A stretch of 64,000 nucleotides of DNA from Sphingomonas sp. QA11 (GTDB taxonomy: Bacteria > Pseudomonadota > Alphaproteobacteria > Sphingomonadales > Sphingomonadaceae), in assembly GCF_028473665.1 (NCBI RefSeq), contig NZ_CP098774.1:620001-684000 (forward strand), written 5' to 3'. The notes under the pieces were generated by a model. The model saw nothing but the letters and a program-made list of their open reading frames with translations, was not told the origin of the DNA and searched no databases. Positions within the stretch are counted from its first letter, which is position 1; every line of letters begins with the position of its first letter. A program made the position numbers and the translations under genes. Positions 55,472 through 63,765 of this stretch are shown here, piece after piece.

Positions 55472-55957
55472 TCAGCCTTCGTCGTCGGCCGATTTGCTCT
55501 GCAGCTGGACGTAGTTGGCAATGCCCATGCGCTCGATCATCTCGAACTGGCGCTCGAGCGTGTCGACATGCTCTTCCTCGCTGTCGAGGATCCGCCGGAA
55601 CAGGTCGCGGCTGATATAATCGCGGACTTTCTCGCAATGCTCGATCGCGTCGCGGAGCAGGGGCAACGCCTCCATCTCAAGCGCGAGATCCGCCTTTAGC
55701 ACCTCCTCGACGGTCTCGCCGATGCGCAGGCGCCCGAGCAGCTGGAAATTGGGCAGGCCGTCGAGGAACAGGATTCGCTCCGACAGCATGTCCGCATGCT
55801 TCATCTCGTCGATCGATTCGTGCTTCTCGAACTCGGCGAGCTTGCGCACGCCCCAGTGATCGAACAGCCGATAGTGAAGCCAATACTGGTTGATCGCGGT
55901 CAGCTCGTTCTTGAGCGCCTCGTTCAGATAGTCGATGACCTTGGGGTCGCCCTTCAT
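55472..55957 (-). CDS. bfr: Bacterioferritin
   Basis: 161 residues from ATG 55957 with GGAGAC upstream. All ferroxidase ligands are at standard numbering: Glu18, Glu51, His54, Glu94, Glu127, His130; the haem ligand Met52 is present (DEMKHADM). Forms the 24-subunit haem-containing iron store and oxidises Fe(II). bfd lies just upstream on the same strand and a strong terminator follows. Confidence 0.97.
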   Translation of the reverse strand: MKGDPKVIDYLNEALKNELTAINQYWLHYRLFDHWGVRKLAEFEKHESIDEMKHADMLSERILFLDGLPNFQLLGRLRIGETVEEVLKADLALEMEALPLLRDAIEHCEKVRDYISRDLFRRILDSEEEHVDTLERQFEMIERMGIANYVQLQSKSADDEG

Positions 55958-56055
55958 TGTCGTGTCTCCGTAATGCCCGCGCAATCTAGCGCAGAACACG
56001 GACTCCGAACAGGCGAAAAATGGCGGAAATCTGCGGTTTTCTGGGCTTGCGAACG

Positions 56056-56226
56056 CTACGCAGCCGCACGTTCCTCATCGATAATGGCTCGCGCGAACGG
56101 CACGCACTGGCCGCATTTCGGCTGCCGGCCGAGCGTCCGATAGGCCTGGCACGCGCTTTTCGCGCCGCTGCGCGCAGCCTCGCGGACATCCTGCTCACGA
56201 ATCGCATTACAGATACAAACGACCAT
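56056..56226 (-). CDS. bfd: Bacterioferritin-associated ferredoxin
   Basis: 56 residues from ATG 56226, with GAGGGAGC upstream. The four [2Fe-2S] cysteines of Bfd are present: Cys4 and Cys6 (VCICNAI) and Cys38, Cys41 (PKCGQCVPFA). Delivers electrons to bacterioferritin to release stored iron. About 98 bases separate it from bfr. Two Fur-like palindromes lie upstream, as expected for a gene induced when iron is scarce. Confidence 0.95.
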   Translation of the reverse strand: MVVCICNAIREQDVREAARSGAKSACQAYRTLGRQPKCGQCVPFARAIIDEERAAA

Positions 56227-56261
56227 GGGTGCTCCCTCGCCTGACCCCTGATCTAGGGCTA

Positions 56262-56301
56262 ATGCGAACCAGTCGCAAGGGCTTTTGCGGATTGATCGCA
56301 A
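56262..56301. promoter_or_regulatory. Two Fur-like boxes upstream of bfd
   Basis: ATGCGAACCAGTCGCAA (56262-56278) and TTGCGGATTGATCGCAA (56285-56301), 23 bases apart. Both are imperfect palindromes with TGCG/CGCA arms, matching the alphaproteobacterial Fur-like pattern TTGCGAATnATTCGCAA at 14 and 13 of 17 positions (either strand). Placed 36-75 bases before the bfd ATG. Probably iron-dependent repression. Confidence 0.6.
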
Positions 56302-56306
56302 GAAGC

Positions 56307-57581
56307 TTAATTGGTCATGGCGGGCCCTCGCATCGGCTGCAACCGCATTCGCGCGAGCGATCGCCACAGCCATTCGAGCGGGCCGAATCGGAAGCGTTCA
56401 AGCCATGGCTTCGACCAAAGCAGCATCAGCGCCCAGACCGCGAACACGATCGGATAGAGTTGGGCCCGTGACAGATGGCCGTAGAGGCCGAGGCCGTAGC
56501 CGTAGAAGATAGTGGAGCAGAGGATGCTGGTGCCGAGATAGTTGGAAAAGGCCATGCGCCCCGTCGCTGCCAGTCGTGCGGCGATCGCGCCGCCTGAGCG
56601 TGACAGCAGGACGATCAGGCAGGCCCAGCCGACGATCATCAATGGCCGGAACACCGTTGGCAGCATCAGCGTGCCGAGCACCAGCGGGAACATCGCGAAA
56701 CCCTGCGAGGCGATATACCAGGCGAGCGCGGCGGAGATGGGGATTCCGATCCCGAAGCCGATGAGAATCCAGCGCACATATCGCCTTCGATCCCATTCGC
56801 CGGTGAGCATCCCCGATTTGAGGCACGCCATGCCTAGCAGCATATAGCCCAGCGTTTCGGCCCCGACGAAGATCAGCGTGCGAAGCGTCGTCGGCAATGC
56901 CTCGTTCAGCCGGTGCGCAGCCAGCGCGGAATAAGGCCCGCGATTGAGCGCCAGATCCTTCGCCAGCTCGTTTGCAGTCGGTATGCCGAACCCGCTTCGG
57001 AATTCCTGATATTGGCGAATGGTGTCCGCGCTCGGCTTCGGTGTCTGCATCGCGATGTCGCTGGCGTATACGCTCATCGTCACCGAAGAGACCATTGCGA
57101 ATTCAGTCAGCAGCAGGATGATGGCGATCGCGACCAGCTTGTGCGGCTCTGTCTTGCGGAACAGGTAGGCGATGCAGCCGATCAGCGCATAATGGTGGAG
57201 GATGTCGCCCCACCACAGCAGGATCATATGGGCTTCGCCGAACAGGAACAGCCAGAACATCCGCCCGAAATGCACCCTGGCCGGGCTTTCGTCCTTGGCG
57301 GTCGCCCGGTCGATGACCAGCAGCGTCGACGCCCCGAACAGGAAGGAGAACAGCCCCCGCATCTTGCCGTCGACCAGGATGAAGTTGAATGCCCACACCG
57401 TCAGGTCGATGCCCTTGTGTCCGCCAAAGGCAGCGGGGTTGATATAGGCCACCTCCGGCATCGCGAAGGCGACGATATTCATGATCAGGATACCCATCAC
57501 CGCGACCCCGCGGATCACGTCGAGCGTCGCGATCCTGCGCGGCCTGATGGCAGGCGCCGGCATTCCCTGATTCGTCGTCAC
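56307..57581 (-). CDS. DUF418 (YeiB-like) membrane protein
   Basis: 424 residues from GTG 57581, which has AAGGGAA upstream; an ATG at 57659 overlaps the stop of the preceding gene (ATGA) and is also possible. It begins RIATLDVIRGVAVMGILIMNIVAF, the DUF418 signature, has about ten membrane helices, FGRMFWLFLFGEAHMILLWWGDILHHYALIG in the middle and GRMAFSNYLGTSILCSTIFYGYG near the C-terminus. DUF418 proteins are acyltransferase-3-like or transport-like, function unproven. Third gene of the peptide/asparagine-synthetase operon. Confidence 0.85.
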   Translation of the reverse strand: MTTNQGMPAPAIRPRRIATLDVIRGVAVMGILIMNIVAFAMPEVAYINPAAFGGHKGIDLTVWAFNFILVDGKMRGLFSFLFGASTLLVIDRATAKDESPARVHFGRMFWLFLFGEAHMILLWWGDILHHYALIGCIAYLFRKTEPHKLVAIAIILLLTEFAMVSSVTMSVYASDIAMQTPKPSADTIRQYQEFRSGFGIPTANELAKDLALNRGPYSALAAHRLNEALPTTLRTLIFVGAETLGYMLLGMACLKSGMLTGEWDRRRYVRWILIGFGIGIPISAALAWYIASQGFAMFPLVLGTLMLPTVFRPLMIVGWACLIVLLSRSGGAIAARLAATGRMAFSNYLGTSILCSTIFYGYGLGLYGHLSRAQLYPIVFAVWALMLLWSKPWLERFRFGPLEWLWRSLARMRLQPMRGPAMTN

Positions 57582-57655
57582 GCAATTCCCTTGCCGCATC
57601 ATATTTTGCGCCGTGCCCAAGGGCCTGTCGGATCGCCGTTCCGACGGCAAGGGGA

Positions 57656-59215
57656 TCATTCGGCTTCGTGACCGTCGAAGAAACAGCCTGTCGTCAGTAT
57701 CAGGAACAGGAAACCGAAATCGGCACTCGGGAGGGCCTCGATATCACCGGCAAGCGCGGCCAGCAGGCGGTCGCGGTGGATCATCTCCGGGTCGAAGATG
57801 GGTGATCGCAGGAGCATCGCCTGCAGGTAGTCGCGGTGCTCGATAATGCCCCGCAGTGCGACATCGCGAAAGCTTTCCTTCACGTAACTTTTCTCGAAGA
57901 CCGGGTTGCCCAGGCGCTCGCTCAGCAGGCGCCGCAGCACCGTTCGGTCGCGGCGATATTCCCACGGCAGGCTTGCGGTGAAGCGCGCCAGCACCGGGTT
58001 GATATAGGGGTAGATCGGCCAGATCCCCCGTCGCAGCAGGCGCTGCGATCGGCCCGCGGCCGATAGCCAGCTCGTATCGGCCACCAGGCCCCGCAGCCCC
58101 GCGCCCGCTCCCTCCCGCGCGAGCTCGCGCCCATGTTCGGTGAGGTAGGCATGTCGTTCCGGCGGTGACTCGCCGTCGTCGTCCGGCTCTTCTCCCAGAT
58201 ACACCGCATAAAGTTCGTCTCCGCCAAACCCGCTGACGAGTGTATCGATGCCGGCGCGGTAGAGCAGGTCGAAGATGGTTTCGAAAATCTCCGGATAGCT
58301 TTCATCCTGCGGCCAGACGCCGAACTGGCCGCGCCGCGCGCCGCGCGGGCTGAACGGGAGGAAACGGCTCGCTGGCAAGGCGATATCCTCGAACCCGCAA
58401 TGATCGCACAGCAACTGTCGCCGCTCGCGTTGTGCGTCGCCCATCGCGCCGTCGAATTGCGCACCGTAGCTGAGCAACCCTGTCCCCCATATGTCGGCCG
58501 CGGCCAGCCCGACCAGCGCCGAATCCATGCCGCCGCTGAGTTCCACCGCCAGCTGTCGCGGGTCGACGTCGCGCGCCGCCAGCAGTGCCTTGACCGTATC
58601 GAACAGGAGGTTTTCGGCCGATGCTCCTTGGGACAGCGTCTGCGCGCCCGGCATTTCCGCCGGGGCGGGCAGGTGAGCTTCGATGCTCTGGCCCCGTGCA
58701 ACGAGACGCGCGCCCGCGAGGGAGCGATACAGTCCCGTGACGAGCGTTTCCGGAGTATAGGGTGCCAGTCCGGCGATATGGGCCATCAACCCGGGCCAAT
58801 GGATCGGGGCTTGGGTATCGCGCAGGAGCCGCGTGCAATCCCAGTCGATCGCGAGACGTCCCGAAGCGGCGCGGAGATAGACCGGGGCGGAATGTATCTG
58901 CGACGTTTCATAGGATATGGTGCCGTCGACCCTGTCGAGGGTCAGGAGCGCCCAGTCCAGCAGGTGGGACCGGATATCGTCCAGCCGCTCGGCAATCGCG
59001 CGCCTGTCATTGAGGCGGATATGGTCGAGACCCTGAGGATCGTCGCGAAACCGCTCCATGCAGGCGACGGAGATCGTCGTACCGGTCTCGATCACGAGAC
59101 TGCGCAACATCCTGTGCGCGAACGGGGTGATGCGGGAACTGCCTAAAGAAAGGCTCCCGCCGACGATGTCGACGGGAGCCTTCAGGTCCGAAAAGGCGAT
59201 GTCGGCCGCGAACAT
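57656..59215 (-). CDS. Asparagine-synthetase-like amide ligase without glutaminase Cys
   Basis: 519 residues. The C-terminal PP-loop ATPase domain is clear: ELSGGMDSALVG at about 225-236 and SGFGGDELYAVYL at about 328-340. The N-terminal roughly 190 residues resemble the AsnB class II glutaminase fold (DRVDGTISYE, PVYLRAASGRLAIDWD) but the protein starts MFAAD, so the obligatory N-terminal Cys nucleophile is absent. That combination is typical of lasso-peptide cyclases and beta-lactam synthetases, which adenylate a carboxylate and form an amide. A 51-residue peptide gene lies 24 bases upstream, a DUF418 gene follows. Substrate not known; peptide modification is inference. Confidence 0.85.
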   Translation of the reverse strand: MFAADIAFSDLKAPVDIVGGSLSLGSSRITPFAHRMLRSLVIETGTTISVACMERFRDDPQGLDHIRLNDRRAIAERLDDIRSHLLDWALLTLDRVDGTISYETSQIHSAPVYLRAASGRLAIDWDCTRLLRDTQAPIHWPGLMAHIAGLAPYTPETLVTGLYRSLAGARLVARGQSIEAHLPAPAEMPGAQTLSQGASAENLLFDTVKALLAARDVDPRQLAVELSGGMDSALVGLAAADIWGTGLLSYGAQFDGAMGDAQRERRQLLCDHCGFEDIALPASRFLPFSPRGARRGQFGVWPQDESYPEIFETIFDLLYRAGIDTLVSGFGGDELYAVYLGEEPDDDGESPPERHAYLTEHGRELAREGAGAGLRGLVADTSWLSAAGRSQRLLRRGIWPIYPYINPVLARFTASLPWEYRRDRTVLRRLLSERLGNPVFEKSYVKESFRDVALRGIIEHRDYLQAMLLRSPIFDPEMIHRDRLLAALAGDIEALPSADFGFLFLILTTGCFFDGHEAE

Positions 59216-59239
59216 GGTCGAACGGCCGTTCTTCCGGGG

Positions 59240-59395
59240 TCAGCCGCCGCTGCCGCGCCCCGTGAAGATCGCATCATAGGGTTCATAGGGAGTCTTGCGG
59301 GCGACCGTCGTGCTCTCGCGCGCGGTTTCCTGGACGATCGCCTTGCCGAGAATATCAAATTGCATCCGTAAGGCTTTCGAATCGACAGACTTCAT
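59240..59395 (-). CDS. 51-residue peptide, candidate RiPP precursor
   Basis: ATG 59395 has an excellent ribosome site (AAGGAGAGAAGCC) and a promoter 26-54 bases upstream. The N-terminal part (SVDSKALRMQFDILGKAIVQ) looks like an amphipathic leader helix; then a Thr/Ser-rich stretch (TARESTTVARK) and a C-terminal segment TPYEPYDAIF followed by TGRGSGG. Glu38 and Asp41 are the only side-chain carboxylates near the C-terminus, candidates for amide formation by the ligase encoded 24 bases downstream. It lacks a clear lasso core (no Gly followed by an acid 7-9 residues later at the end). Not similar to any named peptide I recognise. Confidence 0.7.
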   Translation of the reverse strand: MKSVDSKALRMQFDILGKAIVQETARESTTVARKTPYEPYDAIFTGRGSGG

Positions 59396-59420
59396 GGCTT
59401 CTCTCCTTGAAGGATGCCGA

Positions 59421-59449
59421 ATGCTACGGCCGGGCCCTGTCGTCCGCAA
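59421..59449 (-). promoter_or_regulatory. Sigma-70-like promoter of the peptide operon
   Basis: On the minus strand TTGCGG (59449-59444) and TAGCAT (59426-59421) are separated by exactly 17 bases. The expected start point lies about 20 bases before the ATG, giving a short leader that contains the Shine-Dalgarno. Confidence 0.5.
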
Positions 59450-59531
59450 TGCGATCTGGGTCCATTTTGGGGCAGCCATGTATCGGCAGCGATCCCTCTT
59501 CCCGCTGCCGCCTCGCCGGAGGCTGCGTCCG

Positions 59532-61748
59532 TTACACCAGCGTATCGCCCATCAATGTCGGGAAGAAGTCTTCGTGCGCGGCGCGCAGATCCGCCAGCGT
59601 CACGACATGATCGTCGTCGGGCAGTTCGAAGATCAGGCGTCCGGCAATGGTCCGTCCGATCCGCTCGACCTCGATCCCCGCCGCGCCGGCGCCCGCCAGT
59701 GTGTCGAGCAGGGCATGGTCGGCGACCGTCACGACATAGAGCCCCTGGTCCTCGCCGAACAACGAGCAGGCGACGCCGCAGGGCAGGGGGGCATGCAGCA
59801 TCGCGCCGATGCCGCTCGCCAGTGCCATCTCCGCGATCGTCACCGCGACGCCGCCGTCGGAGACGTCATGCACAGCGGTGAAGGCACCCGAGGCGATGTG
59901 CGCGCGCACGAACTCGCCGGTCTTGCGCTCGGCGACGAGGTCCACCGGCGGGGGCGGTCCTTCCTCGCGGCCATGAACCTCGCGCAGCCACAGGGACTGG
60001 CCGAGATGGCCCGAACGGGTTCCGATCAGCAGGATGACGTCGCCAGTGCCCTTGAAGGCGATCGTCGCTGATTTCGACCAGTCGTCCAGCAACCCGACGC
60101 CGCCGATCGCCGGGGTCGGCAGGATGGCCGATCCGGTCCCGTCGTCATTCTTCGTCTCATTGTAGAGCGACACGTTGCCGCTCACGATCGGGAAGTCGAG
60201 CGCGGCGCACGCCTCGGCCATGCCCTCGATGCAGCCGACGAACTGGCCCATGATCTCCGGCCGCTGGGGGTTGCCGAAATTCATGCAGTCGGTCGTGGCC
60301 AGCGGCTTTGCACCGACCGAGGAAAGGTTGCGATACGCCTCGGCGATCGCCTGCTTGCCACCTTCATAGGGGTCGGCGTAGCAATAGCGCGGGGTGCAAT
60401 CGGTGGTGATCGCCAGGCCCTTGCTGGTGCCATGAACGCGAACCACCGCGGCGTCGCCGCCCGGCCGCTGCACCGTGTCCGCGCCGACCATGTGGTCATA
60501 TTGCTCCCAGATCCAGCGGCGGCTGGCGATATCGGGCGATGCCATCAGCGTCAGCAGGTCAGCCGCGATGTTGGTGGTATCGGGTACGTTGGTCAGCGGT
60601 GCCGGCGGCGGCGTCTTCACCCAGGGACGGTCATAGGCTGGCGCCTCGTCTGCCAGTGGGCCGAGTGGAATGTCCGCCACCGTTTCTCCCTGCCATTTCA
60701 GGATCATGCGCCCGGTGTCGGTGACATGGCCGATGACCGCGAAATCGAGTTCCCATTTGTGGAAAATCGCCTCGGCGAAAGCCTCCCGGCCGGGCTTGAG
60801 CACCATCAGCATGCGCTCCTGGCTCTCGCTCAGCATCATCTCGTACGGCGTCATGCCGGTCTCGCGCTGCGGCACTGCGTCCATCACCAGTTCGATGCCG
60901 ACGCCGCCCTTCGATGCCATCTCGACCGAGGAGGAGGTGAGGCCTGCCGCGCCCATGTCCTGGATCGCGACGATCGCGTCCGACGCCATCAATTCGAGGC
61001 AAGCCTCGATCAGCAGTTTCTCGGTGAAGGGATCGCCCACCTGAACGGTCGGGCGCTTCTCCTCCGAATCCTCGGAGAAATCGGCCGAGGCCATGGTCGC
61101 GCCGTGAATGCCGTCGCGCCCGGTCTTCGACCCGACATAGACGATGGGATTGCCCACGCCCGACGCGGCCGAATAGAAGATCTTGTTCGTCTCGGCGACG
61201 CCCACCGTCATCGCGTTGACCAGGATATTGCCGTCATAGGCGCGGTGGAAATTCACCTCGCCGCCTACCGTCGGCACGCCGACGCAATTGCCGTAACCGC
61301 CGATGCCATGGACGACGCCCGCGATCAGATGGCGCATCTTGGGGTGGTCGGGCCGCCCGAAGCGCAGCGCGTTCATGTTGGCGACCGGTCGCGCGCCCAT
61401 GGTGAAAACGTCACGCAGGATGCCGCCGACTCCGGTCGCCGCGCCCTGATAGGGCTCGATGTAGGACGGATGGTTGTGGCTCTCCATCTTGAAGATCGCC
61501 GCTTGGCCATCACCGATGTCGATCACGCCGGCATTCTCGCCCGGGCCGCAGATCACCTGCGGGCCGGTAGTCGGAAGCTTTTTCAGATGGATACGACTGG
61601 ATTTGTACGAGCAATGTTCGGACCACATCACTGAAAAGATCCCTAGCTCGGTCAGGTTCGGCTCTCGCCCCATGGCGTGCAGCACGCGCTCATATTCTTC
61701 TGGGGAAAGCCCGTGCTGGGCGACGATCTCGGGGGTGATCTGGCTCAT
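59532..61748 (-). CDS. purL: Phosphoribosylformylglycinamidine synthase subunit PurL
   Basis: 738 residues, the small PurL form that works with PurQ and PurS. ATP-binding and FGAR-site motifs: [82 protein letters not shown] and [20 protein letters not shown]. Fourth step of purine synthesis. The peptide operon starts 136 bases downstream on the same strand with its own promoter. To the left of the window's A+T-rich segment. Confidence 0.97.
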   Translation of the reverse strand: MSQITPEIVAQHGLSPEEYERVLHAMGREPNLTELGIFSVMWSEHCSYKSSRIHLKKLPTTGPQVICGPGENAGVIDIGDGQAAIFKMESHNHPSYIEPYQGAATGVGGILRDVFTMGARPVANMNALRFGRPDHPKMRHLIAGVVHGIGGYGNCVGVPTVGGEVNFHRAYDGNILVNAMTVGVAETNKIFYSAASGVGNPIVYVGSKTGRDGIHGATMASADFSEDSEEKRPTVQVGDPFTEKLLIEACLELMASDAIVAIQDMGAAGLTSSSVEMASKGGVGIELVMDAVPQRETGMTPYEMMLSESQERMLMVLKPGREAFAEAIFHKWELDFAVIGHVTDTGRMILKWQGETVADIPLGPLADEAPAYDRPWVKTPPPAPLTNVPDTTNIAADLLTLMASPDIASRRWIWEQYDHMVGADTVQRPGGDAAVVRVHGTSKGLAITTDCTPRYCYADPYEGGKQAIAEAYRNLSSVGAKPLATTDCMNFGNPQRPEIMGQFVGCIEGMAEACAALDFPIVSGNVSLYNETKNDDGTGSAILPTPAIGGVGLLDDWSKSATIAFKGTGDVILLIGTRSGHLGQSLWLREVHGREEGPPPPVDLVAERKTGEFVRAHIASGAFTAVHDVSDGGVAVTIAEMALASGIGAMLHAPLPCGVACSLFGEDQGLYVVTVADHALLDTLAGAGAAGIEVERIGRTIAGRLIFELPDDDHVVTLADLRAAHEDFFPTLMGDTLV

Positions 61749-62030
61749 GCCAGCGGGCTTTAGCGAGGGAGGCGCGCAGGGGCTAGTGGCGGCGTCGATC
61801 TAAACGAACCGCCATGCTGAACCCGATCGAGCGAACGGTAGAATCGTTACATCGGGCAAAGTTCAGGTGGTTGGCACAATCTTCCACTTGCATCGCGGCT
61901 GTGAAAGAAGAATAGAGGCCTTAATGAAGATGCGTCCAATCCTTGCATAGTTAATCATGCCGGAAATAATATGCCGCGTTGATAATGAATTGCAATATAG
62001 CCAAAATTTTTGTTCGGTATAGGAGGAATC

Positions 62031-62600
62031 GTGAAGTATATTGGAGGAGGATTACTCTTTATCGCCGTTGCGAGTGCGGGCGTCTATCTCCTGGAAGGTG
62101 CGCCGCCGCAACCGAAGTCGGATACCATACAGGTGGTAGAAGGGCGCGCTGTACAACCACGGGCGCTTCCGACCTTAGGCTACGTGCCATCGCCGAGTTA
62201 TCTTCTTTCGAGTGCATCTCCGCAAGTGACGTACAATATGGCATCCTCAGCTTTGGAAATGTCTCGGGGTGAAGTCATAAATGAACCAGATGTCAAGCAT
62301 GAGAAACGCGATATCACATGGGCAGTGCCTACGGAAATCGCTGTCCGAGATATGATAGCGCGCATTCCTTATATCGACACGACAACGATCACGGTCTTGT
62401 GCGGCGCGACGGTTTGCCGGGCGACAGGCAGCATTCAAGCTAGGATTTCTGATAGCAATCGACAGGTCGCCAATCTCGCTATTATTAATGAAGAATTCTA
62501 CACGCCAAATCCTGATATAAATTTTATTCCAAAGCGATCTGTTGCTAACGTGGGATTGGAGGGTACATTTTCGGTGGAATTCTCGAGAATCGGTAAATGA
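62031..62600 (+). CDS. Membrane-anchored or exported hypothetical protein
   Basis: 189 residues from GTG 62031 with AGGAGG 5 bases upstream; TTG 62010 is an unlikely alternative. One N-terminal hydrophobic segment (YIGGGLLFIAVASAGVYLL) anchors or exports it. The C-terminal domain holds a Cys pair in VLCGATVCRATGSIQA, a pattern seen in many periplasmic alphaproteobacterial orphans, likely a disulfide. No family recognised. Codon use and base composition are clearly more A+T-rich than neighbouring genes, suggesting transfer. A hairpin terminator follows. Confidence 0.75.
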   Translation: MKYIGGGLLFIAVASAGVYLLEGAPPQPKSDTIQVVEGRAVQPRALPTLGYVPSPSYLLSSASPQVTYNMASSALEMSRGEVINEPDVKHEKRDITWAVPTEIAVRDMIARIPYIDTTTITVLCGATVCRATGSIQARISDSNRQVANLAIINEEFYTPNPDINFIPKRSVANVGLEGTFSVEFSRIGK

Positions 62601-62655
62601 AAGCATTGAAAATTTATAATTAAATTAAATGTTTGGTGACAATTTGTGATTATGG

Positions 62656-62686
62656 GCTGCAATCAGAATTATATTCCGATTGCAGC
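62656..62686 (+). terminator. Hairpin terminator between convergent orphan genes
   Basis: GCTGCAATC (62656-62664) pairs with GATTGCAGC (62678-62686), extended inside by GAA/TTC, followed by TTTCATATT on the plus strand. Serves the 62031 gene; the other strand lacks a T-run. Confidence 0.6.
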
Positions 62687-62709
62687 TTTCATATTAATGA
62701 TGCGTTATT

Positions 62710-63243
62710 TTAGTGGCAGCAGGTATTGGTTGTCCAAATGACAGTTCCTGCTGAGTTTCTAATTACAACATTGCCATCGTTTTGGACGGTTAGTTTTGCT
62801 CCTGGGTTCCCATGGGTCTTAGATGACCAGATCGCAAAATTTGTGTTGTTCTCGTACGCGACCAGATTTCCATCAGTTTGAAAGGCTAAGCGCATTGCAT
62901 AACGATAATTTTTATTGGTTCTAGAAGTCCAAAGAATGCTGGACGAGCCGCCATTTTCGAGCCCCCCAGGGTAATAGCGTAAGATAACATTCTCATCATC
63001 TTGAACATAAAGGTGAAACCTGTGATCTGGAGATAAAAATCCACCTGGAGCAGAGTTTACTTCAATCAGAGCCTGTGCAGTCGTTTCACATTGTAGGCGA
63101 GGGCTGGTTCCGAAAACGGCGGAGCAGCCAGCTGTTTGCTCTGGTATTGGAGATCCAATAACTTGAGCTTCAGATTTTGATCCAATTGCTGCAAAAGATA
63201 GAGAAATTACAGACAGTGAAGCGATAAAACTTTTTTTCATCAT
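62710..63243 (-). CDS. Exported bulb-type (B_lectin) lectin protein
   Basis: 177 residues with a signal peptide ([17 protein letters not shown]) and GGGAGAA upstream of ATG 63243. The mature part is one monocot-mannose-binding-lectin-type domain with three QxDxNxVxY-like sites: [23 protein letters not shown] and [11 protein letters not shown], each followed by an ILWTS/AIWSS/VIWTT strand. The first and third sites deviate at the terminal Tyr. Two cysteine pairs may form disulfides. Such domains bind mannose-type glycans; in bacteria they occur in lectin-like bacteriocins and adhesins. A+T-rich composition suggests acquisition. Confidence 0.82.
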   Translation of the reverse strand: MMKKSFIASLSVISLSFAAIGSKSEAQVIGSPIPEQTAGCSAVFGTSPRLQCETTAQALIEVNSAPGGFLSPDHRFHLYVQDDENVILRYYPGGLENGGSSSILWTSRTNKNYRYAMRLAFQTDGNLVAYENNTNFAIWSSKTHGNPGAKLTVQNDGNVVIRNSAGTVIWTTNTCCH

Positions 63244-63765
63244 AAAATTCTCCCGATTATTTGTGACTGCAACAGGCAGCGTATTACGCTATCATGTGAA
63301 ATAATAATATCAAATTTTATTGCAACAAATTTGGATATATTTAGAAGGTTCGTTCATGTGAAATGGCACGGATTGTGCTGCTAGCAGCGGTGTTCTTAGA
63401 GAGTGGGGGGCTGCTATCCATGTATGACTTCCATCGATAATGAGATTGTAGTATAGAGTAATAGATAATGAATTATTTAAATCGTCAATGAAATTTATTT
63501 AAATAATGCGGCAAAAAAATTACATTATTTGTAGATTTTCAGTTCCTTGCAGTTGTAAAAATATTACCGAATGGTAATGTCAATTTAGTTTGGAGGTGTT
63601 TAGGGGGGGGTGAATTTTTCTGGAATTTTCGTTGATTTTTATGTCGATATAAGGTGGCTAGCGATGGCAGCCGGATAATCAGGTTGCCCGTCATGATTCC
63701 GCAGCGGCGTCGCTCACCGGCACCTGATCCGATTTTATTTGTCCCCGGTGGGCCGGGCGTGAGCA
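63244..63765. other. A+T-rich non-coding interval
   Basis: About 520 bases, strongly A+T-rich up to about 63660 and then abruptly G+C-rich like the rest of the chromosome. No gene with family features. It contains the lectin promoter (A+T-rich, minus strand) and a run of eight Gs at about 63605. The composition switch near 63660 probably marks the right edge of an acquired segment. Confidence 0.5.

Noticed and set aside
57581..59395. Standard lasso-peptide cluster
   Set aside because: No leader peptidase/RRE (B) protein, no ABC exporter or isopeptidase, and the peptide lacks a core with Gly1 and an acid at position 7-9. Kept as a candidate of another type.
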